A stretch of 45,946 nt of DNA from a virus, in the IMG/VR virus record IMGVR_UViG_3300042516_001891, positions 1 through 45,946 of that record; one strand, written 5' to 3'. Under the pieces are notes generated by a model that worked only from the letters and a program-made list of their open reading frames with translations, did not search any database and was not told the DNA's origin. Made by a program: the position numbers and the translations under genes. This document shows positions 22,264-31,357 of this stretch, one piece after another (position 1 is the stretch's first letter; the number at the start of each line of letters is the position of its first letter).

Positions 22264-22611
22264 TTACTGTTTTGCAGTTTCTAAAACACTTAATACTAAA
22301 GTTAAAGAATTATTTTCACTAGCCGAAACTTTAAAAATATCATTAGATTCTAAGACTAATCTTCCGTCAGAAACAATGCTATAACCATCATTTGGTGGTA
22401 TTGCAACTTGATTACTTAAACTTCTATCTGTTGGGGATTCTGAAGGGCGAGAATGATAAGCAGATACGGATACAATTCCAGATGATGTATTAGTAACTTG
22501 AGATAAAATAATAATGGATGCAACTCCTTGAGGACAAGTATATATTCCAACATTTGAAGTTGTTAAATCATATCTAATAGTTCTAAATTTATTAAGTGCG
22601 ACTACTGCCAT
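22264..22611 (-). CDS. Small structural protein between collagen-like genes
   Basis: 115 residues, beta-rich, with no membrane segment (MAVVALNKFRTIRYDLTTSNVGIYTCPQGVASIIILSQ split over the N-terminus, then SGIVSVSAYHSR, ending LVLSVLETAKQ). It lies 1 nt after the 1272-residue protein gene and 9 nt before the S74 collagen gene. By position it is probably a fibre-associated or adaptor protein. I do not recognise a named family. Confidence 0.7.
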   Translation of the reverse strand: MAVVALNKFRTIRYDLTTSNVGIYTCPQGVASIIILSQVTNTSSGIVSVSAYHSRPSESPTDRSLSNQVAIPPNDGYSIVSDGRLVLESNDIFKVSASENNSLTLVLSVLETAKQ

Positions 22612-25600
22612 TTATATAATTCCTAGTGCAATAATTAATGGTGTTACTGTATTTAACATACTTTGATTAAATGCTCTTCCAGAAATAGTTCCAGTTAATT
22701 GATTTATTGTAAAATCTGGACCTATTCTAAAATTTCCAGATTGATTTGTTCCAGTGAAGATTATTTTTCCACCATTTAAAAATACAAATTCACTATTTTG
22801 ATCCGTAACTCCACCTAAAGATGGTTTTGCAGAATTGATATTTGTTCCAGATCCAACCCACTCTAATGAAATTGTTGTTGCCAACTGTAAACTTAATCTA
22901 GAAAAATATACTGTAGAACCAGCACTAACAGTATTATTTAAAGGTTGTTGTAAAACAACCGTAGATATTCCAGAAATCGGATTAGTTGCACTTTCAATTC
23001 CGTAATAAATTGGATACATTACAGTAGTAAGTGCAAGACCTACTCCACCATTATGATTTATAGTATATCCTGGATTTTTAAGATATTGTGATCCAGTATT
23101 ATTGACATCTATAGAAATAACGGTTCCATTATCAGAAACATTAGCTGAAATCTCAGAAGCAATTCCATTTTCACCTTCTGGATTTGAGAGGGTAATTATT
23201 GGTGGATTAGATCGTGAATAACCAGAACCACCATTTATAATTTGTATTGATTGAACTTGATAATATAATTCATTAAAGTATATTGCTTGTCCATCATATG
23301 GACGATTTGTGCCTAATCCAGAAATAACTACCGTATCCGAATTATCTGATTCAAATACAACAGTATTTTCAACTTTACCAGTATAACGATAAATTGATCT
23401 AGATTCTGAATCTCCAACTCCATTAGACACCAATCCTTTATTTCCAAAAGAAGAATTTGAGTTTGTAATATCACATTGTCCACCACCAGAAGTCCAGTGT
23501 CCAATATCATTACAAATTGTAAATATTGAAACTAACTGAGCATACGCTCCATTAGTAATTGAAACCCCTATTCCACCTTGATTATATTGAGTGTAAGAAT
23601 CAACGCTCATGGATCCGGTTACACCAATATCATTTTGATCCCCTGGTTCTGCATGGAATCCATCAACTTTCATACCAATGCTTTTTGGTATGAAATTAGT
23701 ACAATTTCTTACGTATGGACCTTGGATAATATTTCCAACTCCAGGAGAATAAGTTGTTAATCCAATTTTACTTAAAGACCAATTATTTCCAACTTGTCCA
23801 TCATAATTTGAAGGATACGTTGTATTAATTCCTGAACCACCAAGAGCACCTAAACCGTCTCTAATAATGGTTGTAACTACTCCAACACAACTTGCAACTG
23901 CAGAAAGAACATTTGCACAATTTCCAATATCATAATTATTTGCTCCATCTGGTTGCATACTCAAATCTCTAACCTGAGTAAATATATTCTGATAAGTGGA
24001 AGTGCCATTCTTTGTCCATATAATATTGTTAATACAGGAATGCGCAATTCCTATTGCATACTTTAACGTATCAATTGTTGCTTCTTTTACACTATATCCA
24101 TTTGTGTCTGTTCCAGTGATATGAAGAAGAGTTGCACCATCATAATAAGACTTTCCTGCACCAACACATTTTGAGTTTCCACCACGAGTAATATCAAAAC
24201 ACACTGACTTTAAAATATCTTTAATATCATCTTTACAATCATTTGGATTGCCTGTAGGAACTACAAATGCTGGATTTTTATAATCTGTACTGGTTAAATA
24301 ACCAACTGCTTCAGATGCAATAAAATCAAGATTCATACGAATCATTCTTGCACCATCAAAAAATCTATCTGAAGATACTCCTGCTAATGGTTGGAAGGCA
24401 ATAATTGAAGCTCCATTTGTTGATTCTGGTCCTACAAAACTTAAATCTGTAAGATGACATCCATTATTGACATGGAATAAATCTAACCCAGAATTTTGAG
24501 GTGTGATCATACAGTTTCTTAACTCTGTCCCTTCCACAGAAACTGTTTTATCTAAAATTATAGGATTATCTTCAACATACACACCAGGGAAAACTTTAAT
24601 TGTGTCCCCATAACTAGCTATTCCAGCAGCATTCTTTATAGTTCTTTTCGGATGATTTTCTGCTAATCCAGTATTATTATCATTTCCATTTTGAGAAACG
24701 TAAATTGTTTTACCAACTGGTTTATAAGAAGTTATTGTTACTTTACCTTTACCATCTGTAGGACTTAAATCAATTCCAATTCCAGAAACTAATTGAGTTA
24801 CAATTCCAACTAATGATGACCCTTCACCAAAATATTTTGTTGCTGTTGCGGTTCCAACAACAGTTAAATTATTAGTTATTTCATCGGTATTAATTCCAAT
24901 ACTTCCACTACTAGGTAAAAATACTAATTTTTTAGAAGATACAAATACTGTGGATAATGACCCAGTATTTTGTGTTAAAAATCCAATATAATTGACATTA
25001 TTATTTTCAAATTCTTCAAGTACATTTGCAAATTCCGAAGATCCTTGTAAACCTTGAAGACCTTGAAGACCTTGAGTTCCTTGAGTTCCTTGTCTACCCT
25101 GAAGACCTTGTGTTCCTTGTGTTCCTTGAGTTCCTTGAAAATCACTTAATGGACCTTGAGTACCTTGAATACCTTGAATACCTTGTGATCCTTGTAATCC
25201 TTGAGTTCCTTGAGTACCTTGTAAACCTTGAGATCCTTGTATTCCTTGTATTCCTTGTATTCCCTGTGTTCCCTGTGTTCCTTGAAAATCACTTAACGGA
25301 CCTTGAGCGCCTTGACTTCCTTGAGAACCTTGAGAACCTTGACGCCCTTGTGTTCCTTGTAAACCTTGAGTACCTTGAGCACCTTGATTACTTAAACCCT
25401 GGAGACCTTGTGTCCCTTGAGTACCTTGAGTTCCTTGAAAATCACTTAATGGTCCCTGAATACCTTGACTTCCTTGAGAACCTTGAGAACCTGTTAATCC
25501 AACAGATCCTTGAACTCCTTGTCCTCTAGGTCCTTGAGTACCTTGAAACCCTTCAGTGCCTTGTGTACCCTGAAAATCACTTAACGGACCTTGAGCACCT

Positions 25601-26430
25601 TGAAAACCTTGAGCACCCAATAATCCTTGAGTACCTTGAGTACCTTGATAACCTTGACGTCCTTGAGTCCCTTGAAAGTTACTTAATGCACCTTGAGTAC
25701 CTTGACGCCCTTGAGTCCCTTGAAAATCACTCAATGGGCCCTGAGCACCCTGTAATCCCTGAAGACCTTGAGTTCCTTGAGTTCCTTGAGTTCCTTGAAA
25801 ATCACTTAACGGACCTTGAGCGCCTTGACTTCCTTGAGAACCTTGAGAACCTTGAGCACCCTGTAATCCCTGAAGACCTTGTGTACCTTGAGTACCCTGT
25901 AATCCCTGAAGACCTTGAGTTCCTTGAGTACCTTGAGTTCCTTGAGTACCTTGAGCACCTTGTGTACCTTGTAAACCTTGTAATCCCTGAGTTCCTTGTG
26001 TCCCTTGTCTACCTTGGAGACCTTGCAATCCTTGTGTTCCTTGTAATCCTTGAACACCTTGATTACTTAAACCCTGAAGACCTTGTGTTCCTTGAAAATT
26101 ACTTAGTGCTCCTTGTGTTCCTTGGAAATTATTTAATGCTCCCTGAACACCTTGAGCACCTTGAGGACCATCCGTTACAATATATGCAAGATCGTTCCAA
26201 AAAGTTTTTCCATCTCCAAATTTAAATTTGGTAGTATCAGATTCAATTCCAACTTCACCAGCAAGTAAAACAGGATTTTTTTCAACCCATTCTTCACTTC
26301 GTAGATATTTTAATGGTATATGATTTGCATCAACAATTCCATAAACCCTTATATTTTTGACAAAGGTTGCTAACTCATTGAATAAAGTTTCTTTACCAAA
26401 TACTGTATAATTTTCTGAATTATCTGCCAT
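22612..26430 (-). CDS. Collagen-like tail protein with beta-helix (pectin-lyase-like) domain
   Basis: 1272 residues. The N-terminal 90 residues form a baseplate- or tail-attaching head. Residues about 95-470 are G-x-Q collagen-like triplets, broken at least six times by GPLSDFQ and three times by GALSNFQ or GALNNFQ. A beta-rich region follows, then a pectin-lyase-like right-handed helix starting around residue 570 (GNDNNTGLAENHPKRTIKNAAGIA, GDTIKVFPGVY). The helix and C-terminal domain probably contact the host surface or its polysaccharide. No S74 domain. Confidence 0.8.
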   Translation of the reverse strand: MADNSENYTVFGKETLFNELATFVKNIRVYGIVDANHIPLKYLRSEEWVEKNPVLLAGEVGIESDTTKFKFGDGKTFWNDLAYIVTDGPQGAQGVQGALNNFQGTQGALSNFQGTQGLQGLSNQGVQGLQGTQGLQGLQGRQGTQGTQGLQGLQGTQGAQGTQGTQGTQGTQGLQGLQGTQGTQGLQGLQGAQGSQGSQGSQGAQGPLSDFQGTQGTQGTQGLQGLQGAQGPLSDFQGTQGRQGTQGALSNFQGTQGRQGYQGTQGTQGLLGAQGFQGAQGPLSDFQGTQGTEGFQGTQGPRGQGVQGSVGLTGSQGSQGSQGIQGPLSDFQGTQGTQGTQGLQGLSNQGAQGTQGLQGTQGRQGSQGSQGSQGAQGPLSDFQGTQGTQGIQGIQGIQGSQGLQGTQGTQGLQGSQGIQGIQGTQGPLSDFQGTQGTQGTQGLQGRQGTQGTQGLQGLQGLQGSSEFANVLEEFENNNVNYIGFLTQNTGSLSTVFVSSKKLVFLPSSGSIGINTDEITNNLTVVGTATATKYFGEGSSLVGIVTQLVSGIGIDLSPTDGKGKVTITSYKPVGKTIYVSQNGNDNNTGLAENHPKRTIKNAAGIASYGDTIKVFPGVYVEDNPIILDKTVSVEGTELRNCMITPQNSGLDLFHVNNGCHLTDLSFVGPESTNGASIIAFQPLAGVSSDRFFDGARMIRMNLDFIASEAVGYLTSTDYKNPAFVVPTGNPNDCKDDIKDILKSVCFDITRGGNSKCVGAGKSYYDGATLLHITGTDTNGYSVKEATIDTLKYAIGIAHSCINNIIWTKNGTSTYQNIFTQVRDLSMQPDGANNYDIGNCANVLSAVASCVGVVTTIIRDGLGALGGSGINTTYPSNYDGQVGNNWSLSKIGLTTYSPGVGNIIQGPYVRNCTNFIPKSIGMKVDGFHAEPGDQNDIGVTGSMSVDSYTQYNQGGIGVSITNGAYAQLVSIFTICNDIGHWTSGGGQCDITNSNSSFGNKGLVSNGVGDSESRSIYRYTGKVENTVVFESDNSDTVVISGLGTNRPYDGQAIYFNELYYQVQSIQIINGGSGYSRSNPPIITLSNPEGENGIASEISANVSDNGTVISIDVNNTGSQYLKNPGYTINHNGGVGLALTTVMYPIYYGIESATNPISGISTVVLQQPLNNTVSAGSTVYFSRLSLQLATTISLEWVGSGTNINSAKPSLGGVTDQNSEFVFLNGGKIIFTGTNQSGNFRIGPDFTINQLTGTISGRAFNQSMLNTVTPLIIALGII
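25040..26180 (-). repeat. Second array of 9-bp-type repeats encoding G-x-Q triplets
   Basis: Same kind of unit as at 20400-22020, with a recurrent AAAATCACTTA-type segment (encoding the SDFQ interruption) about every 100-150 bp. The two arrays share modules, so recombination between them is possible. Confidence 0.85.
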
Positions 26431-26437
26431 TTTTCAC

Positions 26438-27013
26438 TTATAATCCTCCAATAAATGATCTACCAACAGTAAATGCATCTTTTATCAAATCTGCACCAAC
26501 AAAACTTCCTTTAAATACATCCATTCCAAAAGTTCCTGTTAATTTTTCAATTAAACTGCCAGTTAATCCTTCTATATCTGCTTTATTGCAATTCATTAAA
26601 ACTCTTCCAGATCCAGCATTTAGATTTATATTTCTACCAGCTTTTAAATCAAGATCCTCCGTTGCCTCAACGACCACATTTTTTCCTTTAATTCGTATTG
26701 CACCATTTCTCATGGCAGTAATACATACATCACCATTTTGTCCACTTATTGTTATATCTATTTGTTTTTCTTTATTTTTTTGTCCACCTACAATTTCAAT
26801 AGTTCTATCATTAAAAATTCTATAAGTTCCACCTTCAGTTAAACCACTTAAATTTACATCTTTATTATCATTAACACCATATATCGTGTATACTTCAGAT
26901 CCATTACATCCCTTTTGGGGATTATTTACGTCTATTCTAAATTTTGGACCTAAACTCCATATATCTCGTGCTTCCCAATTTTCTGCAGATTTTCCCTTTG
27001 TAGAATCAGACAT
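26438..27013 (-). CDS. Baseplate spike-like beta-helix protein
   Basis: 191 residues. The middle contains short alternating strands (TIEIVGGQ, QIDITISGQNGDVCITAMRNGAIRIKGKNVVV) and then DLDLKAGRNINLNAGSGRV, the pattern of T4 gp5 C-terminal and VgrG-type spike beta-helices. The C-terminus is helical and Gly-rich. It starts 1 nt after the gp5-like gene ends, so it may supply the needle part missing from that protein. Assignment by pattern and position only. Confidence 0.6.
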   Translation of the reverse strand: MSDSTKGKSAENWEARDIWSLGPKFRIDVNNPQKGCNGSEVYTIYGVNDNKDVNLSGLTEGGTYRIFNDRTIEIVGGQKNKEKQIDITISGQNGDVCITAMRNGAIRIKGKNVVVEATEDLDLKAGRNINLNAGSGRVLMNCNKADIEGLTGSLIEKLTGTFGMDVFKGSFVGADLIKDAFTVGRSFIGGL

Positions 27014-27014
27014 T

Positions 27015-30000
27015 TTAGAGTATACAATCTATTACTTGTTTTAATTCACCACCTTCTCTACCACGATCAATAATATCTTGAGTTATAGGTCCAAGAATTG
27101 GTCTTAATATAGCTCCACTTCCAGTTGTTGGTATAGTTACATCAGTACCAATAATTATAACTGGCAAGTCTGTAACCAAAATAGATGTTGTGGGAGTAAC
27201 TTTAACAATTACACCTTCTTCAATTACAGGTTCATATGTATTACCAAAATCATCCGCTATTTGTGTATTTATGTCATAATCTGTTCCACCATCCTCAACG
27301 TAAATATCAGTCACTATATAATTCTCAATTTCACCAATAGTGTAATTTTCTCCAGTAGAAATCATATAGATGGTATCTAACTGCCCATATTCATTTAAAA
27401 CTGGTTCTCCTATTGCACCATATCCCCTTCCACAATTATCAAAAAACTCTATTATTGGAGGTGTATCAAAACCAGATCCAGGATTAGTAACTTTTACTCC
27501 GATTATACTTCCAGTTTTTGTTTCCGAGTCTATAGATCCAAAGATAGGAATGGCAGATGCAGGTGTTTCTCCACCATATATTATAATTTCTGTAGGATTG
27601 CAAACTTCAGGCTCATCACAGATACACTCCGGAAGAGGCGACTCTGGAGTATCTCTTTTTTTAGAAACTATTTTTTCTATTCTAAATTTAATGTTTGCAT
27701 CATTGGCATCATTGTCTCTTAATTCTATTAATTTTTTTCCACCCAAAACTCCATTAACAACATTATCTGGTTTATATATTTTTATTGGTCCGTAGGTCTT
27801 TCCTCCAGTAAATGTTCCCTTTTTTCTTATTTTTTCTACTTCTTTATAAGCAGCAACACCAAATAATGTCATGGGATCATTACCAGTTTCACTATATTGT
27901 TTTCCAAGTCCCTCTCTTTCAAATTTAATAACTCCCTTATCACTTGGTATTTCAATTTTTGAAGCAGCTATAGATGCAATATAAGGACTATCATTAACAT
28001 CCATCAATAATTGTATTTTTCCTGTTCCTTCTCCAGTTACTTTAAGATAAAAATTACCCGATTTTCTTATAAACTCTGCATTTATACTGGATTTCCCTCC
28101 AGATGGTTTTGCTTGAGATTTTGCTTGATTAGTATCTGTTGATGAAACTCCCTGTTCATTATCCACTGAAGGGTTATTAAAAACTGGCCACTCTCCAAAT
28201 TTAACATTAAATTCATCATCGTCTTTACCAGTACCATCATCTATTGTTTTCATGGTTTTTAAAATATCATTAAAAAGTTCTTTTTCTTTTACAGATCCTT
28301 TTGGACCACATCCAATTTCCCATTCTTTAACATTTCCCTTTGATTTGGATTTATTTTGGTTGCAATCATATAAACCACCTTTTGAACTGAATGAATCCGT
28401 ATCTTTTCTAAGAATATCTGCAACATCAAAGTCTGGAGATAAAATTTTAGCAACTCCACGTAACTCATCAGAAAGTTCTTCTCTTATTTTATTGATTATA
28501 TGATTGTTCAATGCCGCCATGAATTGAACACCTGCACATGGAAGAAAGTTTTCAATATTTCTTATAGAACGAATTAATAATTCTCGTATTGGTTTTCTTA
28601 ACCGATTTACAGTGCTTGCTGCTTTACAGCTAATAGATTCTTCTAATTTTTTAACAAAAGGAAGCATTGAAACTTGAGCTAAAACACCAGCAGCGTGTGC
28701 TGCGGCAAATTTTACAGCATGTTCACCTGGAGTTGCAGCGTATACTTTTGCAAAAACTGTTCTATATAAAAGTTCTAATCCTTCTCTTAATATTGGTATT
28801 AGTCCTTTGAACAAAGCATTAAACATTGTTCCAACAATACCATTTACCATCCCCAATATTGAACTAGTAGATGAATTAATTTCTGATAATAAATTAAGAC
28901 CACCAAAACCACCAACAGATCCTAATACAGAACTAACACTTCCACCAAGAATACTAGTTGATGACCCTAAAACACTTCCCAAATTAGAACCAATATTTGA
29001 AGTTGCTCCAAATGCAGTTCCAACTCTTCCCAAGACATTTCCAGTATCACCACCAATCAATCCACCCAATCCACCCAAAGCACCTGCAATATTTCCAGAA
29101 GCACCAGCAGAAGCAATATTACCAACCTGCCCTAAAATTGTTCCAGCACCACCCAATCCACCTAAAGCACCCACTATGTTTCCAGAAGCACCAGCAGAAG
29201 CAATATTACCAACTTGTCCTATAATATTTCCCGTGTTTCCGCCAATTGCACCACCCAATCCACCCAAACCACTTGATATTGCTCCCGCTATATTTCCAGA
29301 AGATATATTATCAGCAATACCAGTTGCAGTATTTAAAACTCCTTGTAAGTTGGGAATACCAGAAACTCTTCCCAAAAGATTGCTAACTTCACCAAGAATT
29401 CCAAATACTCCAACATCTTTTTCAAATGATGCAAATGTAACAATACTTCCTATAGCACTAAAATATGATACCTCTTTTTCATATCCCTTAAGATTTTGAT
29501 TTAATTTAGAGGTAATTTTTGGAGAAACTCCTCTTGGAGACTTTTGAGAAGTTGTTGTTTGTTCATTAGATTGATCTGGGGAAAGAGTACCATTATTTGG
29601 TGGTGGTATTTTTTCAGTATATCCACTGAAAGGAATAAATGGATTTTTATAAGTTCCTGTAGATACAACTGATGTTCTACCAAAACATCCAGTAATTACA
29701 GGTATCTGCCCATTATCACCATCAAGGAAAAATCCAAAGACTATATCCCCAGGTCTTACTTTTACATTTGTTGCATAATTAGAAGCTCCACTACCAGCAG
29801 TTGTTGGTAGTAAAACTGACGCCCAAGGTAGGTCATCGTCTGGCAATTCGTTTTTATCAAAGGGATGATATCCCATGATTCTAACTTTTGTTCTATTTCC
29901 CCAACCATTCTTAGATATTTGACCACTCTGAACTTTAGCTGGTGGAATCTGTCCAATCCACCATCTAAATCCATCTCTTCCAATAAAATTACTTTTTAAT

Positions 30001-30017
30001 AGAGATTCTTCTATCAT
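27015..30017 (-). CDS. 5: Baseplate hub protein gp5 (OB-fold, no lysozyme domain)
   Basis: 1000 residues, larger than T4 gp5 (575). The N-terminus (about 10-110) has the gp5 OB-fold: FRWWIGQIPP, TKVRIMGYHP, DDDLPWASVLLPTT, VRPGDIVFGFFLDGDNGQIPVITGCFG. The T4 lysozyme domain that normally follows is absent. Instead there is a long glycine-rich part with repeats of NIASAGASGNI and GALGGLGG (about 230-400), a charged middle, and a beta-rich C-terminus with VTNPGSGFDTPPIIEF. The cell-wall enzyme role seems moved to the protein at 31357-33270. It should form the central spike base with the gp27-like protein encoded next. Confidence 0.75.
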   Translation of the reverse strand: MIEESLLKSNFIGRDGFRWWIGQIPPAKVQSGQISKNGWGNRTKVRIMGYHPFDKNELPDDDLPWASVLLPTTAGSGASNYATNVKVRPGDIVFGFFLDGDNGQIPVITGCFGRTSVVSTGTYKNPFIPFSGYTEKIPPPNNGTLSPDQSNEQTTTSQKSPRGVSPKITSKLNQNLKGYEKEVSYFSAIGSIVTFASFEKDVGVFGILGEVSNLLGRVSGIPNLQGVLNTATGIADNISSGNIAGAISSGLGGLGGAIGGNTGNIIGQVGNIASAGASGNIVGALGGLGGAGTILGQVGNIASAGASGNIAGALGGLGGLIGGDTGNVLGRVGTAFGATSNIGSNLGSVLGSSTSILGGSVSSVLGSVGGFGGLNLLSEINSSTSSILGMVNGIVGTMFNALFKGLIPILREGLELLYRTVFAKVYAATPGEHAVKFAAAHAAGVLAQVSMLPFVKKLEESISCKAASTVNRLRKPIRELLIRSIRNIENFLPCAGVQFMAALNNHIINKIREELSDELRGVAKILSPDFDVADILRKDTDSFSSKGGLYDCNQNKSKSKGNVKEWEIGCGPKGSVKEKELFNDILKTMKTIDDGTGKDDDEFNVKFGEWPVFNNPSVDNEQGVSSTDTNQAKSQAKPSGGKSSINAEFIRKSGNFYLKVTGEGTGKIQLLMDVNDSPYIASIAASKIEIPSDKGVIKFEREGLGKQYSETGNDPMTLFGVAAYKEVEKIRKKGTFTGGKTYGPIKIYKPDNVVNGVLGGKKLIELRDNDANDANIKFRIEKIVSKKRDTPESPLPECICDEPEVCNPTEIIIYGGETPASAIPIFGSIDSETKTGSIIGVKVTNPGSGFDTPPIIEFFDNCGRGYGAIGEPVLNEYGQLDTIYMISTGENYTIGEIENYIVTDIYVEDGGTDYDINTQIADDFGNTYEPVIEEGVIVKVTPTTSILVTDLPVIIIGTDVTIPTTGSGAILRPILGPITQDIIDRGREGGELKQVIDCIL

Positions 30018-30022
30018 AAACC

Positions 30023-31357
30023 TTATTTGTTATTAGACCCATACATTCCGAAAGTATCTCTAACCAATTTCATTGAGGTATACGAAGCATCAGTGTCAAA
30101 ATGATGACATAATTCCTTTATCATATATAGTCCACTTTGTTGATCATCATATGAATCCACATTTTGTCTGGTTATTTTGGGAAATTTGCACATTATAATA
30201 TCACCCGCCTTTAAATTGGTATTTGAAGGAATCACTATACTTAATGATTGGGTTAAAATAGAATTATAACGCATTAAACTTTGAGATTGATATTCGGATG
30301 GATCTGCATTTTCTGTTATGGAAACATTTGAATCTAATGTTCCCAAATCCATTACTTGTGTTAAAATTCTAGTTGGAAGTTCTGATAAATTATCTGGAAG
30401 AAATGCATTTTCTTTATTAATTTTTTTACCCAAATTTTTAACTCCGGAAGAATAATTGTCCATTGTAAATTTTCCAGTTTTTGGTTCAGTAAAACCAAAA
30501 GTTAATGGATTAAAATATATTCTTGTACTGGAGTATGTCCCCAATCTTAACTTTTCAATTAAATTTTGATTTTTATCAGTAGAATATCTTAAGATATAAA
30601 AATCATTATTTCTTTCATTTTTTGATTTATTTACTTGAGTATATTCATAAGTTGCAACATGTGGTTGTGTTATGAGATTATCAATAGATCTAAATTGAAA
30701 ACCATCCTTTGTTTGATAAAATAAAAATCCAGCAGTAGAATCTTTACTACTAACAGGAACTGCTTTAGATGCTAACCAAACCAATACGGTAAATGGTTTT
30801 TTCATGTTTCCAATAAATCCATACTTATTTTTAGATTTATCAATTTGCCCAACCTTAGAGGCTTTTAAATATGTGTATAAAATATCTTTAACTGAAGCAT
30901 CAATAGTAAAACTAGTTGGATATTTTCTTCCTATTCTAGAAGTTTCATTTGTTATTGCTTCTCTGGATGTTAAATGAAGTAAAAAAGACTCTCTATTAGT
31001 TTCGGAAAAAACCTCAGTTATTGCAGAAACATAGAGATAGTTTTTAGGATTTGTTGAAAAATTTATTCCAGGATTTATTGAACTATTTCCCTTTATCTTC
31101 ATGGATACTCGTTCGCCACCTCTTAAAGGTAGACCATTATAAATTGCTTGCATTGCCCCATCAGCATTTCCACGTTCATCTCTTCCTTGTATTGAATCAC
31201 CCGTATTGACAACTCTTATTTTTGCAGTAATTACTGGAGAAAAAATATCTTCATAATAATCTATAGAGATAACTCCACTACGAATATCAACTGTTCTTTT
31301 TCTATCTACAGATTCTATGAATATTTCTTCATAGATTGACTTATCTATTGCTGCCAT
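30023..31357 (-). CDS. 27: gp27-like baseplate hub protein
   Basis: 444 residues. Beta-rich, with the arrangement of T4 gp27-type hub proteins: an N-terminal tube-like domain (SGVISIDYYEDIFSPVITAKIRVV), a second domain with helices (SVKDILYTYLKA, PFTVLVWLASKAVP), then FLFYQTKDGFQFRS, and a final LKAGDIIMCKFPKI barrel-like end. It lies directly upstream of gp5, the expected partner. Overlaps the upstream gene by 1 nt. Identification is by fold pattern and synteny. Confidence 0.65.
   Translation of the reverse strand: MAAIDKSIYEEIFIESVDRKRTVDIRSGVISIDYYEDIFSPVITAKIRVVNTGDSIQGRDERGNADGAMQAIYNGLPLRGGERVSMKIKGNSSINPGINFSTNPKNYLYVSAITEVFSETNRESFLLHLTSREAITNETSRIGRKYPTSFTIDASVKDILYTYLKASKVGQIDKSKNKYGFIGNMKKPFTVLVWLASKAVPVSSKDSTAGFLFYQTKDGFQFRSIDNLITQPHVATYEYTQVNKSKNERNNDFYILRYSTDKNQNLIEKLRLGTYSSTRIYFNPLTFGFTEPKTGKFTMDNYSSGVKNLGKKINKENAFLPDNLSELPTRILTQVMDLGTLDSNVSITENADPSEYQSQSLMRYNSILTQSLSIVIPSNTNLKAGDIIMCKFPKITRQNVDSYDDQQSGLYMIKELCHHFDTDASYTSMKLVRDTFGMYGSNNK

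Noticed and set aside
25026-26225. Plus-strand frames of 167 and 220 codons
   Set aside because: Antisense shadows of the second G-x-Q repeat array, with the same low-complexity composition.
28807-29499. Plus-strand frame of 230 codons opposite gp5
   Set aside because: Antisense of the glycine-rich repeat region of gp5 (gives a Pro-rich artefact); no start signals and wrong strand for the operon.
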